From assembly GCA_947481355.1 (NCBI GenBank), contig CANKGM010000026.1, positions 1 through 14,293 on the forward strand: 14,293 nt of DNA, read 5' to 3'. The translations under genes were made by a program, and so were the position numbers. Below, piece by piece: positions 1-6,793 of the stretch. Under the pieces are notes generated by a model. The model did not search any database, was not told where the DNA came from, and saw only the letters and a program-made list of their open reading frames with translations. Every line of letters starts with the position of its first letter. Positions within the stretch are counted from its first letter, which is position 1. The stretch is from Chitinophagaceae bacterium (GTDB lineage: Bacteria > Bacteroidota > Bacteroidia > Chitinophagales > Chitinophagaceae).

Positions 1-24
1 GATGAAATTCTTTCTTTTTGGCTG

Positions 25-63
25 TGTCATCCTGTCAGCACATCACTTATGGCATTCATTTTG
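25..63 (+). promoter_or_regulatory. Putative htpG promoter with tandem TGTCA boxes
   Basis: Two identical TGTCA boxes lie 8 bp apart (25-29 and 33-37). After an 18-bp gap comes TCATTTTG (56-63), one mismatch from the Bacteroidota -7 element TAnnTTTG. The second box sits about where the -33 element would be, so the boxes may replace it or bind a regulator. The predicted start of transcription would leave a leader of only about 20 nt before htpG. Seen: the repeats and the near-consensus box. Inferred: promoter function and stress control. No CIRCE-type inverted repeat is present. Confidence 0.4.
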
Positions 64-86
64 ACCTCCCATAGAAAATTATTCTT

Positions 87-1922
87 ATGCAAAAAGGTCA
101 AATTCGTGTTCAAACGGAGAACATATTCCCCATTATTAAGAAATTTTTATACAGTGAACATGATATCTTTCTGAGGGAGTTGATTGCTAATGCCGTAGAT
201 GCTACCCAAAAATTGAAAACATATGCCTCCACCGGAGAGGCAACAGGTGAGTTAGGTGAATTGCGTATTGATATCATCTTGGATAAAGAGGCGAAAACCC
301 TAACTATTGCGGACAAAGGGATCGGTATGACTGCAGAAGAAGTCGATAAATACATTAACCAAGTCGCTTTTTCAAGTGCAGAGGAGTTTTTGCAAAAATA
401 TAAAGGTCAAAACGAAGCCAATATTATAGGGCATTTTGGACTAGGTTTTTACAGTGGATTTATGGTGAGTGAAAAAGTTGACTTGCACACCTTGTCCTAT
501 AAAGAAGGAAGTGAAGCCGTAATCTGGGAGTGTGACGGAAGTCCTGAATATAGTCTGCAGCCCAAGGAAAAAGGTGAGCGAGGTACGTCCATTACGCTTC
601 ATGTCAATACTGAAAGTGAAGAGTTTTTAGATGCATTTCGTATAAAAAGCATCTTAGAGAAATTTTGCAAATTTTTACCTGTTCCTATCTTTTTTGAAGA
701 CAAACAGATTAATACAACATCCCCAGCATGGGTAAAGAAGCCAGCAGAATTGACGACAAAGGATTATGAGGATTTTTACAAATTATTATATCCTTATAAT
801 GAGACACCACTATTTTGGATTCATCTTAATGTGGATTATCCATTTACTCTGACCGGTATTTTATACTTTCCAAAGATCAAGCAATCGTATGAAATTCAAA
901 AAGATAAAATTCAATTATATAGCAATCAAGTTTTTGTTACCGATGAGGTAAAAGATATTGTTCCTGAATTTTTAATGTTATTACAGGGAGTTATTGATTC
1001 GCCTGATATTCCATTAAATGTTAGCAGAAGCTACTTACAAGGTGACCCTAATGTAAAAAAGATTAATAGCCATATCACTAAAAAAGTGGCTGATAAATTG
1101 GATGAAATTTTCAAAAATGACAGAAAGGAGTTTGAAGAAAAATGGGATAGTCTTGGGCTGTTTGTAAAATATGGCATGATTACAGATGAGAAATTTAGAG
1201 AGAAAGCCGATAAGTTTCATCTAATGCAAGACGCATCTTCACAATCCTTTTATACAGTTGATGAATACAAGCTGGCTACAGAGGCTCTTCAAAAAAACAA
1301 AGACGGAAAACTAGTTGTATTGTACACAACCGATCCAATTCAACAAGATGCATTTGTTAAAGGAGCAGAAGCAAAAGGGTATAAAGTTGTGAAAATGGAT
1401 ACTCTAGTTGATGCCTCTTTTATTAGTCAGATTGAAACGAAATGGGAGAATGTTCAATTTACTCGAGTTGACTCTGATATTGCAGATAATTTAATCGATA
1501 AGCAAGAGGACAACAAGTCTGTGCTTTCTACAAAAGAAGAAGAAACCCTGAAGAGTCTTTTTGAATTCAAAATACCAGAGTTGACATTAACTGTGGAGAT
1601 AAAGGGGCTAAGTGCTGATGCACAGCCCGTGGTAGCAACAAGGCCAGAGTTCATGAGAAGGATGAAGGATATGGCTGCGTCGAGTGGGCCGATGGGCAGC
1701 TTTTATGCAAGCATGCCAGATGAGGTCTTGCTTACGGTAAATGGGAATCATCCAATTTATGATGCTATTTTGAAAAGTAAAGATGCTGAATCCAAGCAGA
1801 AGCAAATACGAAACCTTGCTGATCTTGCGTTGCTTTCTCAAGGGATGCTGAAAGGGAGTCACCTTACCGAATTTATACAACGTAGTGTAGAATTATTGAA
1901 TTCCGGTTCAAAAGCAGAGTAA
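87..1922 (+). CDS. htpG: Molecular chaperone HtpG (bacterial Hsp90)
   Basis: Cytosolic ATP-dependent Hsp90 chaperone that remodels and stabilises client proteins, usually working with the DnaK system. At 611 residues it is full length for the family. The GHKL ATP-binding fold is clear at the N-terminus: the N-box with E31, N35 and D38 in ELIANAVDA, the IADKGIGM motif with D76, and the glycine-rich lid motif IGHFGLGF at about 114-121. The middle domain carries the highly conserved segment with SNQVFV, DSPDIPLNVSR and YLQGD (about 275-320). The C-terminal third is the more variable dimerisation region. The ATG at 87 gives the typical start MQKGQIRVQTENIF. It appears to be monocistronic, with its own promoter region upstream and a terminator that overlaps the end of the convergent recJ. 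Nothing is truncated. Confidence 0.97.
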   Translation: MQKGQIRVQTENIFPIIKKFLYSEHDIFLRELIANAVDATQKLKTYASTGEATGELGELRIDIILDKEAKTLTIADKGIGMTAEEVDKYINQVAFSSAEEFLQKYKGQNEANIIGHFGLGFYSGFMVSEKVDLHTLSYKEGSEAVIWECDGSPEYSLQPKEKGERGTSITLHVNTESEEFLDAFRIKSILEKFCKFLPVPIFFEDKQINTTSPAWVKKPAELTTKDYEDFYKLLYPYNETPLFWIHLNVDYPFTLTGILYFPKIKQSYEIQKDKIQLYSNQVFVTDEVKDIVPEFLMLLQGVIDSPDIPLNVSRSYLQGDPNVKKINSHITKKVADKLDEIFKNDRKEFEEKWDSLGLFVKYGMITDEKFREKADKFHLMQDASSQSFYTVDEYKLATEALQKNKDGKLVVLYTTDPIQQDAFVKGAEAKGYKVVKMDTLVDASFISQIETKWENVQFTRVDSDIADNLIDKQEDNKSVLSTKEEETLKSLFEFKIPELTLTVEIKGLSADAQPVVATRPEFMRRMKDMAASSGPMGSFYASMPDEVLLTVNGNHPIYDAILKSKDAESKQKQIRNLADLALLSQGMLKGSHLTEFIQRSVELLNSGSKAE

Positions 1923-1943
1923 AAGTAACGTATTCGATTTTAT

Positions 1944-1981
1944 AATAAGGTTCATGTATATTGCAAGGGCCTTATTTTTTT
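1944..1981 (+). terminator. Putative rho-independent terminator of htpG
   Basis: AATAAGG (1944-1950) pairs perfectly with CCTTATT (1970-1976) over a long loop of 19 nt, and a run of seven T residues ends at 1981. It begins about 20 nt after the htpG stop and reaches into the last codons of convergent recJ. The long loop makes it weaker than the terminators at 6687 and 7948. Confidence 0.5.
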
Positions 1982-3690
1982 GCGTAGCTTGATGCAAGGT
2001 CAGTTACTTTTAGCTGGAGGGAGGTTTGTTGATTGAATGTGTTTTCGTCTAATGTAAAAACCAAATCAAGTGTATCTTCTTTAGGGATTGCAAGGTATTT
2101 TTCTGCAAGGTTAAATCCGATGCCATTGAAGATTATTCCATCTTGTTCAACAACAAACCGAACATGATTTTCTTTTACAATTTTACAACCGATGTTGTTT
2201 ACATTTCGAACACAAAAAACAGGTTTTAAGTTTTCAGGTCCAAATGGTTCCATCTGTTCTTGTATGCTAAAAAAGCTAGGTGTAAGTTCTCCGAGTGTTA
2301 CTTCTGCATCTATATTAATTACAGGAATAAAGTCGTCGGGGGTAAGCTTTGAAGATACGGCCTCATCAAATTTCTTTTTAAACTGCTCAATGTTTTCAGG
2401 GGCCATAGTCATACCTGCAGCAAAGTAGTGGCCGCCAAATCCAATCAAAAGATCTTTACACTCTTCGAGACCTTCATGAATGTTGAAACCAGGAATACTT
2501 CTTGCACTGCCTGCAATCACATCGCCACTTTTTGTGAAAACGATTGTAGGCTTGTAGAATCTATCAAGCAGTCTGCTTGCTACAATTCCGATTACTCCTT
2601 TGTGCCAAGTTGGGGAGTATAGTACGGTGGTTTTTTTTGACTCCTCCTCGGGGTTTTCTTCGATCATCCTGATAGCCTCTTCTGTGATAAGGGTGTCAGT
2701 TTCTTTACGTGATTTATTATCAGACTGCAAGAGGGATGCAATATGTAATGCTTTAGTTTTATCTGTTTCAATAAACAATGAAACTGCTTTTTTTGCATCG
2801 TCCATTCTTCCTGCGGCATTAATGCGCGGTCCAATCATATAGCCGAGGTTGGTGATATTTACATTGCCTGTCAAGCCACTCAATTCTATAAGTGCTTTTA
2901 TTCCAATAGAAGGATTTGAATTCACTTGTTTTAATCCATGAAAGGTCAGAAGTCTGTTTTCGCCAGTCATAGGAACAATGTCGGCAGCAATAGCTGTTGC
3001 AACTAATTCCAAATATGGTAGATAAGTAGTATCAGGTATATTAAGCTTAGTTGAGAGGGCATGAATGAGTTTAAATCCTACACCACATCCACATAATTCT
3101 TTATAGGGATAGGGGCAATCAGTTTGTTTAGCATTTAAAATAGCTACTGCAGGAGGTAGTGTTTTTCCTGGAATATGATGATCGCATATAATCGTTTCAA
3201 CTCCTCTGCTTTTTGCTTCTTGAATCAACTCATTTGATTTTATTCCGCAATCAAGAGTAATTAAAAGTGTGAATGCATTTTCTACAGCGTAGTCTACTCC
3301 TGCTTTAGATAAACCGTACCCTTCTTTGTATCGATTGGGGATATAATATTCAAGATTCTTGCTGTCGTATATTTTACACAGAAAGTCAAATACTATTGCA
3401 ACGGATGTTGTTCCATCCACGTCATAGTCGCCATAAATTAGGATTTTTTCATTCTCTTCAATGGCTCTTAGGATTCGTGATACAGCAATCTCCATATCCT
3501 TCATAAGCCATGGAGAATGCATGTTTTCGAGGGAAGGCCTGAAGTAAGATTTCGCTTCTTCAAACGAGAGGATGGCTCGTTGAGTTAGAATGCTGCAAAG
3601 TGTTCTATTTATTTTTAAAGCCTCTTGAAGGGCAATTGCAGGTGTCTCCTGCTGAGATATGAAATTCCATTTTTTCTCTTTGATAGGCAT
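1972..3690 (-). CDS. recJ: Single-stranded-DNA-specific exonuclease RecJ
   Basis: 5'-3' exonuclease on single-stranded DNA that acts in recombination and mismatch or base-excision repair; a DHH-family phosphoesterase dependent on divalent metal. At 572 residues it has the usual core length. Metal-binding motifs appear in order: DYDVDG (88-93), LDCG (146-149), CDHH (169-172), and GPRINAAGRM (287-296). The DHHA1 domain follows, with HKGVIGIVASRL (363-374), SGDVIAGSARS (388-398) and GFGGHYFAAGM (417-427). The C-terminal OB-like domain contains EPFGPENLKPVF (481-492). All expected catalytic Asp and His residues are present. The start is one base after the stop of the polyprenyl synthase gene, so the two are almost certainly co-transcribed and probably translationally coupled. 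Confidence 0.96.
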   Translation of the reverse strand: MPIKEKKWNFISQQETPAIALQEALKINRTLCSILTQRAILSFEEAKSYFRPSLENMHSPWLMKDMEIAVSRILRAIEENEKILIYGDYDVDGTTSVAIVFDFLCKIYDSKNLEYYIPNRYKEGYGLSKAGVDYAVENAFTLLITLDCGIKSNELIQEAKSRGVETIICDHHIPGKTLPPAVAILNAKQTDCPYPYKELCGCGVGFKLIHALSTKLNIPDTTYLPYLELVATAIAADIVPMTGENRLLTFHGLKQVNSNPSIGIKALIELSGLTGNVNITNLGYMIGPRINAAGRMDDAKKAVSLFIETDKTKALHIASLLQSDNKSRKETDTLITEEAIRMIEENPEEESKKTTVLYSPTWHKGVIGIVASRLLDRFYKPTIVFTKSGDVIAGSARSIPGFNIHEGLEECKDLLIGFGGHYFAAGMTMAPENIEQFKKKFDEAVSSKLTPDDFIPVINIDAEVTLGELTPSFFSIQEQMEPFGPENLKPVFCVRNVNNIGCKIVKENHVRFVVEQDGIIFNGIGFNLAEKYLAIPKEDTLDLVFTLDENTFNQQTSLQLKVTDLASSYAKK

Positions 3691-3691
3691 G

Positions 3692-4654
3692 TTATTTTTT
3701 TCTTTCAGTAGTAAACTTTACCATTTCAATGAGTGTGGTTCTTACTTCAGAATTGGGGAATTCTAGGAGTAAATCGATAGCCTTTTTTTTATAGGACTCC
3801 ATCATCATTTCAGCATATTGAATGCCACCGTTTAACTTGACTTGCTCAATTACAAAGTCTATGTCTTTCCTTTTTTTATTCTTATTTTTTAAGACATAAA
3901 TTAGTTCGCTTCGATGATTTCTAGAAACTTGTTGTAGGGTATAAATCAAGGGCAGGGTCAATTTTTTTTCTTTGATATCATTACCTGTAGGTTTTCCTAT
4001 GTCGTCTGTGCCATAATCAAATAAGTCATCTTTGATTTGGAATGCAATACCAGTATATTCTCCAAATAGCCTTAATTTTTCTGTGATATCTAAATCTCCT
4101 GATGCAGAATATGCACCTGCAGAACAAGCAGAGGCTAGTAGAGATGCTGTTTTGTTGCGAATAATTTTGAAATAGTCTTCTTCTTTTATATTGAGAAGCC
4201 TTGACTTTTCCAATTGGAGCAACTCACCTTCACTCATTTTTTTAACAGCGTCTGCCAGTATTTCGAGTATTTTAAAATCTTTATTTTCTAAAGACAGCAA
4301 CAACCCCTTTGCTAGAAGGTAGTCTCCTACTAGAACTGAAGCTTTGTTTTTCCAAAGGGCATAGACAGAAAAAACGCCTCGTCTGTGGGATGCTTCATCT
4401 ACTACATCGTCGTGAACTAAGGTTGCTGTATGCAGTAATTCAACCAGTGAAGCGGCCCTATATGAAACGTCTGTTATTTGTCCGCAGAGCTTAGCAGAAA
4501 GTAAGACAAACATTGGCCTAAGCTGTTTTCCCTTGGTTTTAACGATGTACTTGAGTATTCTATCCAATAATGGCACGTCACTCTTTACAGCATCTTTGAA
4601 TAGTTTTTCAAACTGCTTGATCTCCTGATTTATAATTTGAGTGTTTGCCGTCAT
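3692..4654 (-). CDS. Long-chain polyprenyl diphosphate synthase (IspB/HepT-like)
   Basis: Trans-prenyltransferase that extends an allylic diphosphate with isopentenyl diphosphate units, probably making the menaquinone side chain. At 320 residues it is full length. Visible landmarks are GKQLRP (42-47), the first aspartate-rich motif DDVVD (82-86) followed by RRG (91-93), GDYLLAK (110-116), and the second aspartate-rich motif DDLFD (209-213). Position -5 before the first motif is Ala77, not a bulky aromatic residue. In this family that favours long-chain products, so I prefer an octa/heptaprenyl-type synthase over farnesyl diphosphate synthase. The exact chain length cannot be read from sequence. 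First gene of an operon with recJ (1-bp gap), transcribed away from the outer membrane protein operon. Confidence 0.92.
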   Translation of the reverse strand: MTANTQIINQEIKQFEKLFKDAVKSDVPLLDRILKYIVKTKGKQLRPMFVLLSAKLCGQITDVSYRAASLVELLHTATLVHDDVVDEASHRRGVFSVYALWKNKASVLVGDYLLAKGLLLSLENKDFKILEILADAVKKMSEGELLQLEKSRLLNIKEEDYFKIIRNKTASLLASACSAGAYSASGDLDITEKLRLFGEYTGIAFQIKDDLFDYGTDDIGKPTGNDIKEKKLTLPLIYTLQQVSRNHRSELIYVLKNKNKKRKDIDFVIEQVKLNGGIQYAEMMMESYKKKAIDLLLEFPNSEVRTTLIEMVKFTTERKK

Positions 4655-4713
4655 GAGTTGTCTGCGAACTTAAGTATAATTTGACACTCAGAATCGTTGA
4701 ATCTTTCCCTTTT

Positions 4714-4794
4714 GGGTAAAGGAATTTTGAATTCGGTTGTGTTTAATCATTCGCATACTCTAGTTTACCTAAAAATTGTTGTTTATTGGGTAAA
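4714..4794. repeat. GGGTAAA/TTTACC repeats in divergent intergenic region
   Basis: GGGTAAA occurs twice in direct orientation (4714-4720 and 4788-4794). An inverted TTTACC (4764-4769) also lies 19 bp before the second copy's GGTAAA, making an inverted repeat. All lie between the divergent polyprenyl synthase gene and the outer membrane protein gene, upstream of the promoter at 4810. They could be binding sites for a regulator of either side. In AT-rich DNA, 6-7 bp matches may also be chance. Confidence 0.25.
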
Positions 4795-4809
4795 AAAATC
4801 TATTATTTG

Positions 4810-4840
4810 TTTGATTTTTAAAACATTAAGCATAGTTTTG
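4810..4840 (+). promoter_or_regulatory. Bacteroidota-type promoter of the outer membrane protein operon
   Basis: TTTG (4810-4813) and TAGTTTTG (4833-4840) form a textbook Bacteroidota promoter: a -33 TTG, a 19-bp spacer, and a perfect TAnnTTTG -7 element. Transcription should begin near 4845-4848, giving a leader of roughly 45 nt before the ATG at 4893. This is the best promoter in the window and suggests strong expression, as expected for an abundant outer membrane protein. Confidence 0.7.
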
Positions 4841-4847
4841 TGAAACT

Positions 4848-4869
4848 TACGCACGTATTATGTTGCGTA
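4848..4869 (+). promoter_or_regulatory. Potential 5'-terminal stem-loop in outer membrane protein mRNA leader
   Basis: TACGCA (4848-4853) and TGCGTA (4864-4869) are a perfect inverted repeat with a 10-nt spacer. Given the promoter just upstream, the stem would form at or within a few nucleotides of the 5' end of the transcript. The rest of the leader is almost pure A/T and looks unstructured. A hairpin there could stabilise the mRNA. Alternatively the DNA repeat could be a protein-binding operator. Confidence 0.4.
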
Positions 4870-4892
4870 TTTTTAATTAAATATTTACAATT

Positions 4893-5873
4893 ATGGCAAG
4901 TAAAATTTTTTCGATGATTCTAGGGCTTTCTGCTCTATTTCTAACCACTCAGGCACAGATGTCTGCCAAGGGTGGTACGGACTGGAAAGATTCTTCATTG
5001 ATCCCAGCTTCAAGAATGGCACAGCACAGTGAATTCTTGAATAATCAATATAATTTTCCTGCAAAACCAAGGAGTCAGTGGGAATTAGGCCTTAAAATAG
5101 GTTCCCCAAGTATTTCTGGAGATATACCATCAACTTTTCCTAATGCTGGATTTGGCATACATCTTAGAAAATCATTGGGTTATTTACTTTCAATAAGAGG
5201 AGAGTTTTATCATGGTACCGCCACTGGATTTGATTGGAAGGGCAATTACAACTACATGAAAAATTCAGCTTGGAGTCAAAATGGCTACCAAGGACATCAA
5301 AGGACATATGTTGGAAATTTAGTAGGTTTAGCACCTGCCACTGACAAGGTTTTTTACAACTACAAAACAGTTATTAATGATTTGAGTGGTCAAGTTCTAC
5401 TTAACTTTTCAAACATTCGTTTTCATAGAGCAGAGCCTAAACTTGGATTATACTCCATATTGGGTGTAGGGTTACTTTTCTATGATGCAAAAGTGGATGC
5501 TTTGAATGCAAGCGGACAGAAATACAACTTCAACTCAATTAGTGGCGGTAATTATGCAGAAAGAAGACAAACTCGTAAAGATATTAAAGCTCTATTGGAT
5601 GGCAAGTATGAAACCCCAGCTGAAACAAATGGTTTAAGTGATTCTAAACTTTTTGGAATGACTTCGCGCATTTCAACTACAGTAGGTTTTGGTGCAGCTT
5701 TCAAATTGTCTAAGAAAGTAAATGTTGCTATTGAGGATAGAATTTCTTTTGTAAAAGATGACTTACTTGATGGACAACGTTGGTCAGCCGCTCCATTAGG
5801 AGATGCTATGTTGACAGGGCATTGGGATACCTATAACTTCCTTTCAGTTGGATTGAACATTAACATTTTTTAA
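4893..5873 (+). CDS. Putative outer membrane beta-barrel protein, partner of OmpA-like protein
   Basis: Exported protein of 326 residues whose exact function I do not recognise. The N-terminus is a signal peptide (hydrophobic stretch about 5-20, cleavage likely after the AQA at 19-21 or close by). The mature part alternates polar and hydrophobic or aromatic residues with many Gly and Asn, as in outer membrane beta-strands, for example ELGLKIGSPSISG, GFGIHLRKSLGYLLSIRGEF, GLYSILGVGLLFYDAKV and TVGFGAAFKLSKKVNVAIED. It ends in FLSVGLNINIF, a final strand with a C-terminal Phe, the classic outer membrane insertion signal. It resembles the N-terminal barrel half of Bacteroidota OmpA-family proteins, but stops before any TSP3 or OmpA domain; those are in the next gene, 27 bp downstream in the same operon. 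Probably an abundant outer membrane structural protein or porin. Confidence 0.75.
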   Translation: MASKIFSMILGLSALFLTTQAQMSAKGGTDWKDSSLIPASRMAQHSEFLNNQYNFPAKPRSQWELGLKIGSPSISGDIPSTFPNAGFGIHLRKSLGYLLSIRGEFYHGTATGFDWKGNYNYMKNSAWSQNGYQGHQRTYVGNLVGLAPATDKVFYNYKTVINDLSGQVLLNFSNIRFHRAEPKLGLYSILGVGLLFYDAKVDALNASGQKYNFNSISGGNYAERRQTRKDIKALLDGKYETPAETNGLSDSKLFGMTSRISTTVGFGAAFKLSKKVNVAIEDRISFVKDDLLDGQRWSAAPLGDAMLTGHWDTYNFLSVGLNINIF

Positions 5874-5900
5874 TAAAACTTCCCAGTAAACACATCTTAT

Positions 5901-6668
5901 ATGAAGCTCAATAAAATATTTTCCTTGTTGTTTGTGGGTCTGTTCCTTTTGACGGCTCAAGATACCTTTGCTCAAAAGAAGCATAAATCTGTTGAACCAT
6001 TATATTGGAAGAATCCACTTGAATTCTCTTATGGAGAACTTAATTCACCTAAAAGAATGAAGTTGCCAAAAGTTGTTTTGGATGACAATGATGGTGATGG
6101 AGTAACTGACCAATTTGATATGGAACCTAATACTCCAGCTGGAGCTCCAGTTGACTCTCATGGGGTTAGCCAAGATACAGATGGAGATGGTGTTCCAGAT
6201 TACAAAGACAAGCAACTTATTACCCCTACTGAGTGTCAGCCCGTTGATGCTGATGGTATAGGGAAATGCCCTGATCCAGCCTGTTGTAAATTAATTGCAG
6301 CAATTCCTACTTGTACACTAAGCAATGTTCCAAGCATTAGCTTTGCAAAGGGCTCTGCAAGTCTTAGCAAAGATGCTGAAGCTTTACTAGTTTCTACTGC
6401 AGATAGATTAAAGAACAACCCTGGTTGCAAATTAATCATCACCGGTTATGCAGAGGCTTCCAAAGCAAGTCAGCAACTTAGTTGGGATCGTGTTAACACA
6501 GTAATCAGCTTCCTATTCCAAAAACAAGGAATTAGTTCTGATCGTTTAGTCTTTAGGTATGGCCAATCTTCTGGTGATTTAAATACAGTAGACTTAAGTG
6601 CAACAGGAGAAGCAATTGAAGGGCCAAATTCTGTCCCTGCACCGCATCCAAATCTTAGAAAAAAATAA
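5901..6668 (+). CDS. Exported TSP type 3 repeat protein with divergent OmpA-like domain
   Basis: Protein of 255 residues with a signal peptide (about 1-24, ending DTFA before QKK). Next come calcium-binding-type thrombospondin type 3 repeats (DDNDGDGVTDQFD at 61-73 and DTDGDGVPDYKD at 92-103) and a Cys-rich linker (C112, C123, C128, C129, C138). The OmpA-like domain spans about 143-220. It normally anchors outer membrane proteins to peptidoglycan. Here the usual GHTD segment reads GYAE (182-185), so the conserved Asp is replaced by Glu, while the Arg of the following helix is kept (R197 in SWDRVNTV). The family's usual layout is barrel, TSP3 and OmpA in one chain; here the barrel is the separate upstream gene. 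The pair probably works together as a two-part cell-envelope anchor. A strong terminator follows. Confidence 0.8.
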   Translation: MKLNKIFSLLFVGLFLLTAQDTFAQKKHKSVEPLYWKNPLEFSYGELNSPKRMKLPKVVLDDNDGDGVTDQFDMEPNTPAGAPVDSHGVSQDTDGDGVPDYKDKQLITPTECQPVDADGIGKCPDPACCKLIAAIPTCTLSNVPSISFAKGSASLSKDAEALLVSTADRLKNNPGCKLIITGYAEASKASQQLSWDRVNTVISFLFQKQGISSDRLVFRYGQSSGDLNTVDLSATGEAIEGPNSVPAPHPNLRKK

Positions 6669-6686
6669 GCTTTAAATATATTTTTC

Positions 6687-6713
6687 AAAAACCCTCCATT
6701 GGAGGGTTTTTTT
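6687..6713 (+). terminator. Strong rho-independent terminator of the OmpA/barrel operon
   Basis: CCCTCC (6692-6697) pairs with GGAGGG (6701-6706) over a 3-nt loop. The A-run before it (6687-6691) extends the stem into the T-run after it (6707-6713). It lies 18 nt after the stop of the OmpA-like gene. Confidence 0.9.
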
Positions 6714-6777
6714 ATGACTTGTTTAACCCTCTCTCTAAACCCTAATACATACCTTAGATAATTGTATAAAAAAGCCT

Positions 6778-6785
6778 TATTTTTG
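6778..6785 (+). promoter_or_regulatory. -7 promoter element of bamD-rpoZ
   Basis: TATTTTTG is a perfect TAnnTTTG element. It ends 8 nt before the bamD ATG at 6794, so the transcript would be leaderless or nearly so. No clear -33 TTG lies at the expected distance. It fits a separate operon starting just after the terminator at 6687-6713. Confidence 0.5.
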
Positions 6786-6793
6786 CACCCCTT

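Noticed and set aside
1..86. A possible CIRCE-type heat-shock operator before htpG
   Set aside because: No TTAGCACTC/GAGTGCTAA inverted repeat is present; only the direct TGTCA boxes are seen.
1608..1880. 90-codon minus-strand open frame inside htpG, and similar frames inside recJ, lysC, the Ldh-family gene and queA
   Set aside because: They are antisense or alternate-frame shadows of strongly conserved genes, with no signal peptide, domain or promoter of their own.
5284..5309. Short AAGGACAT direct repeat inside the barrel gene
   Set aside because: It is an 8-bp in-gene repeat encoding GHQ-like residues, with no further copies, and fits chance.
4893..6668. Frameshift splitting one OmpA-family gene into two
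   Set aside because: The second protein has its own signal peptide and start, and the first ends in a proper outer membrane C-terminal strand with Phe, followed by 27 bp of non-coding DNA. This is a genuine two-gene arrangement.
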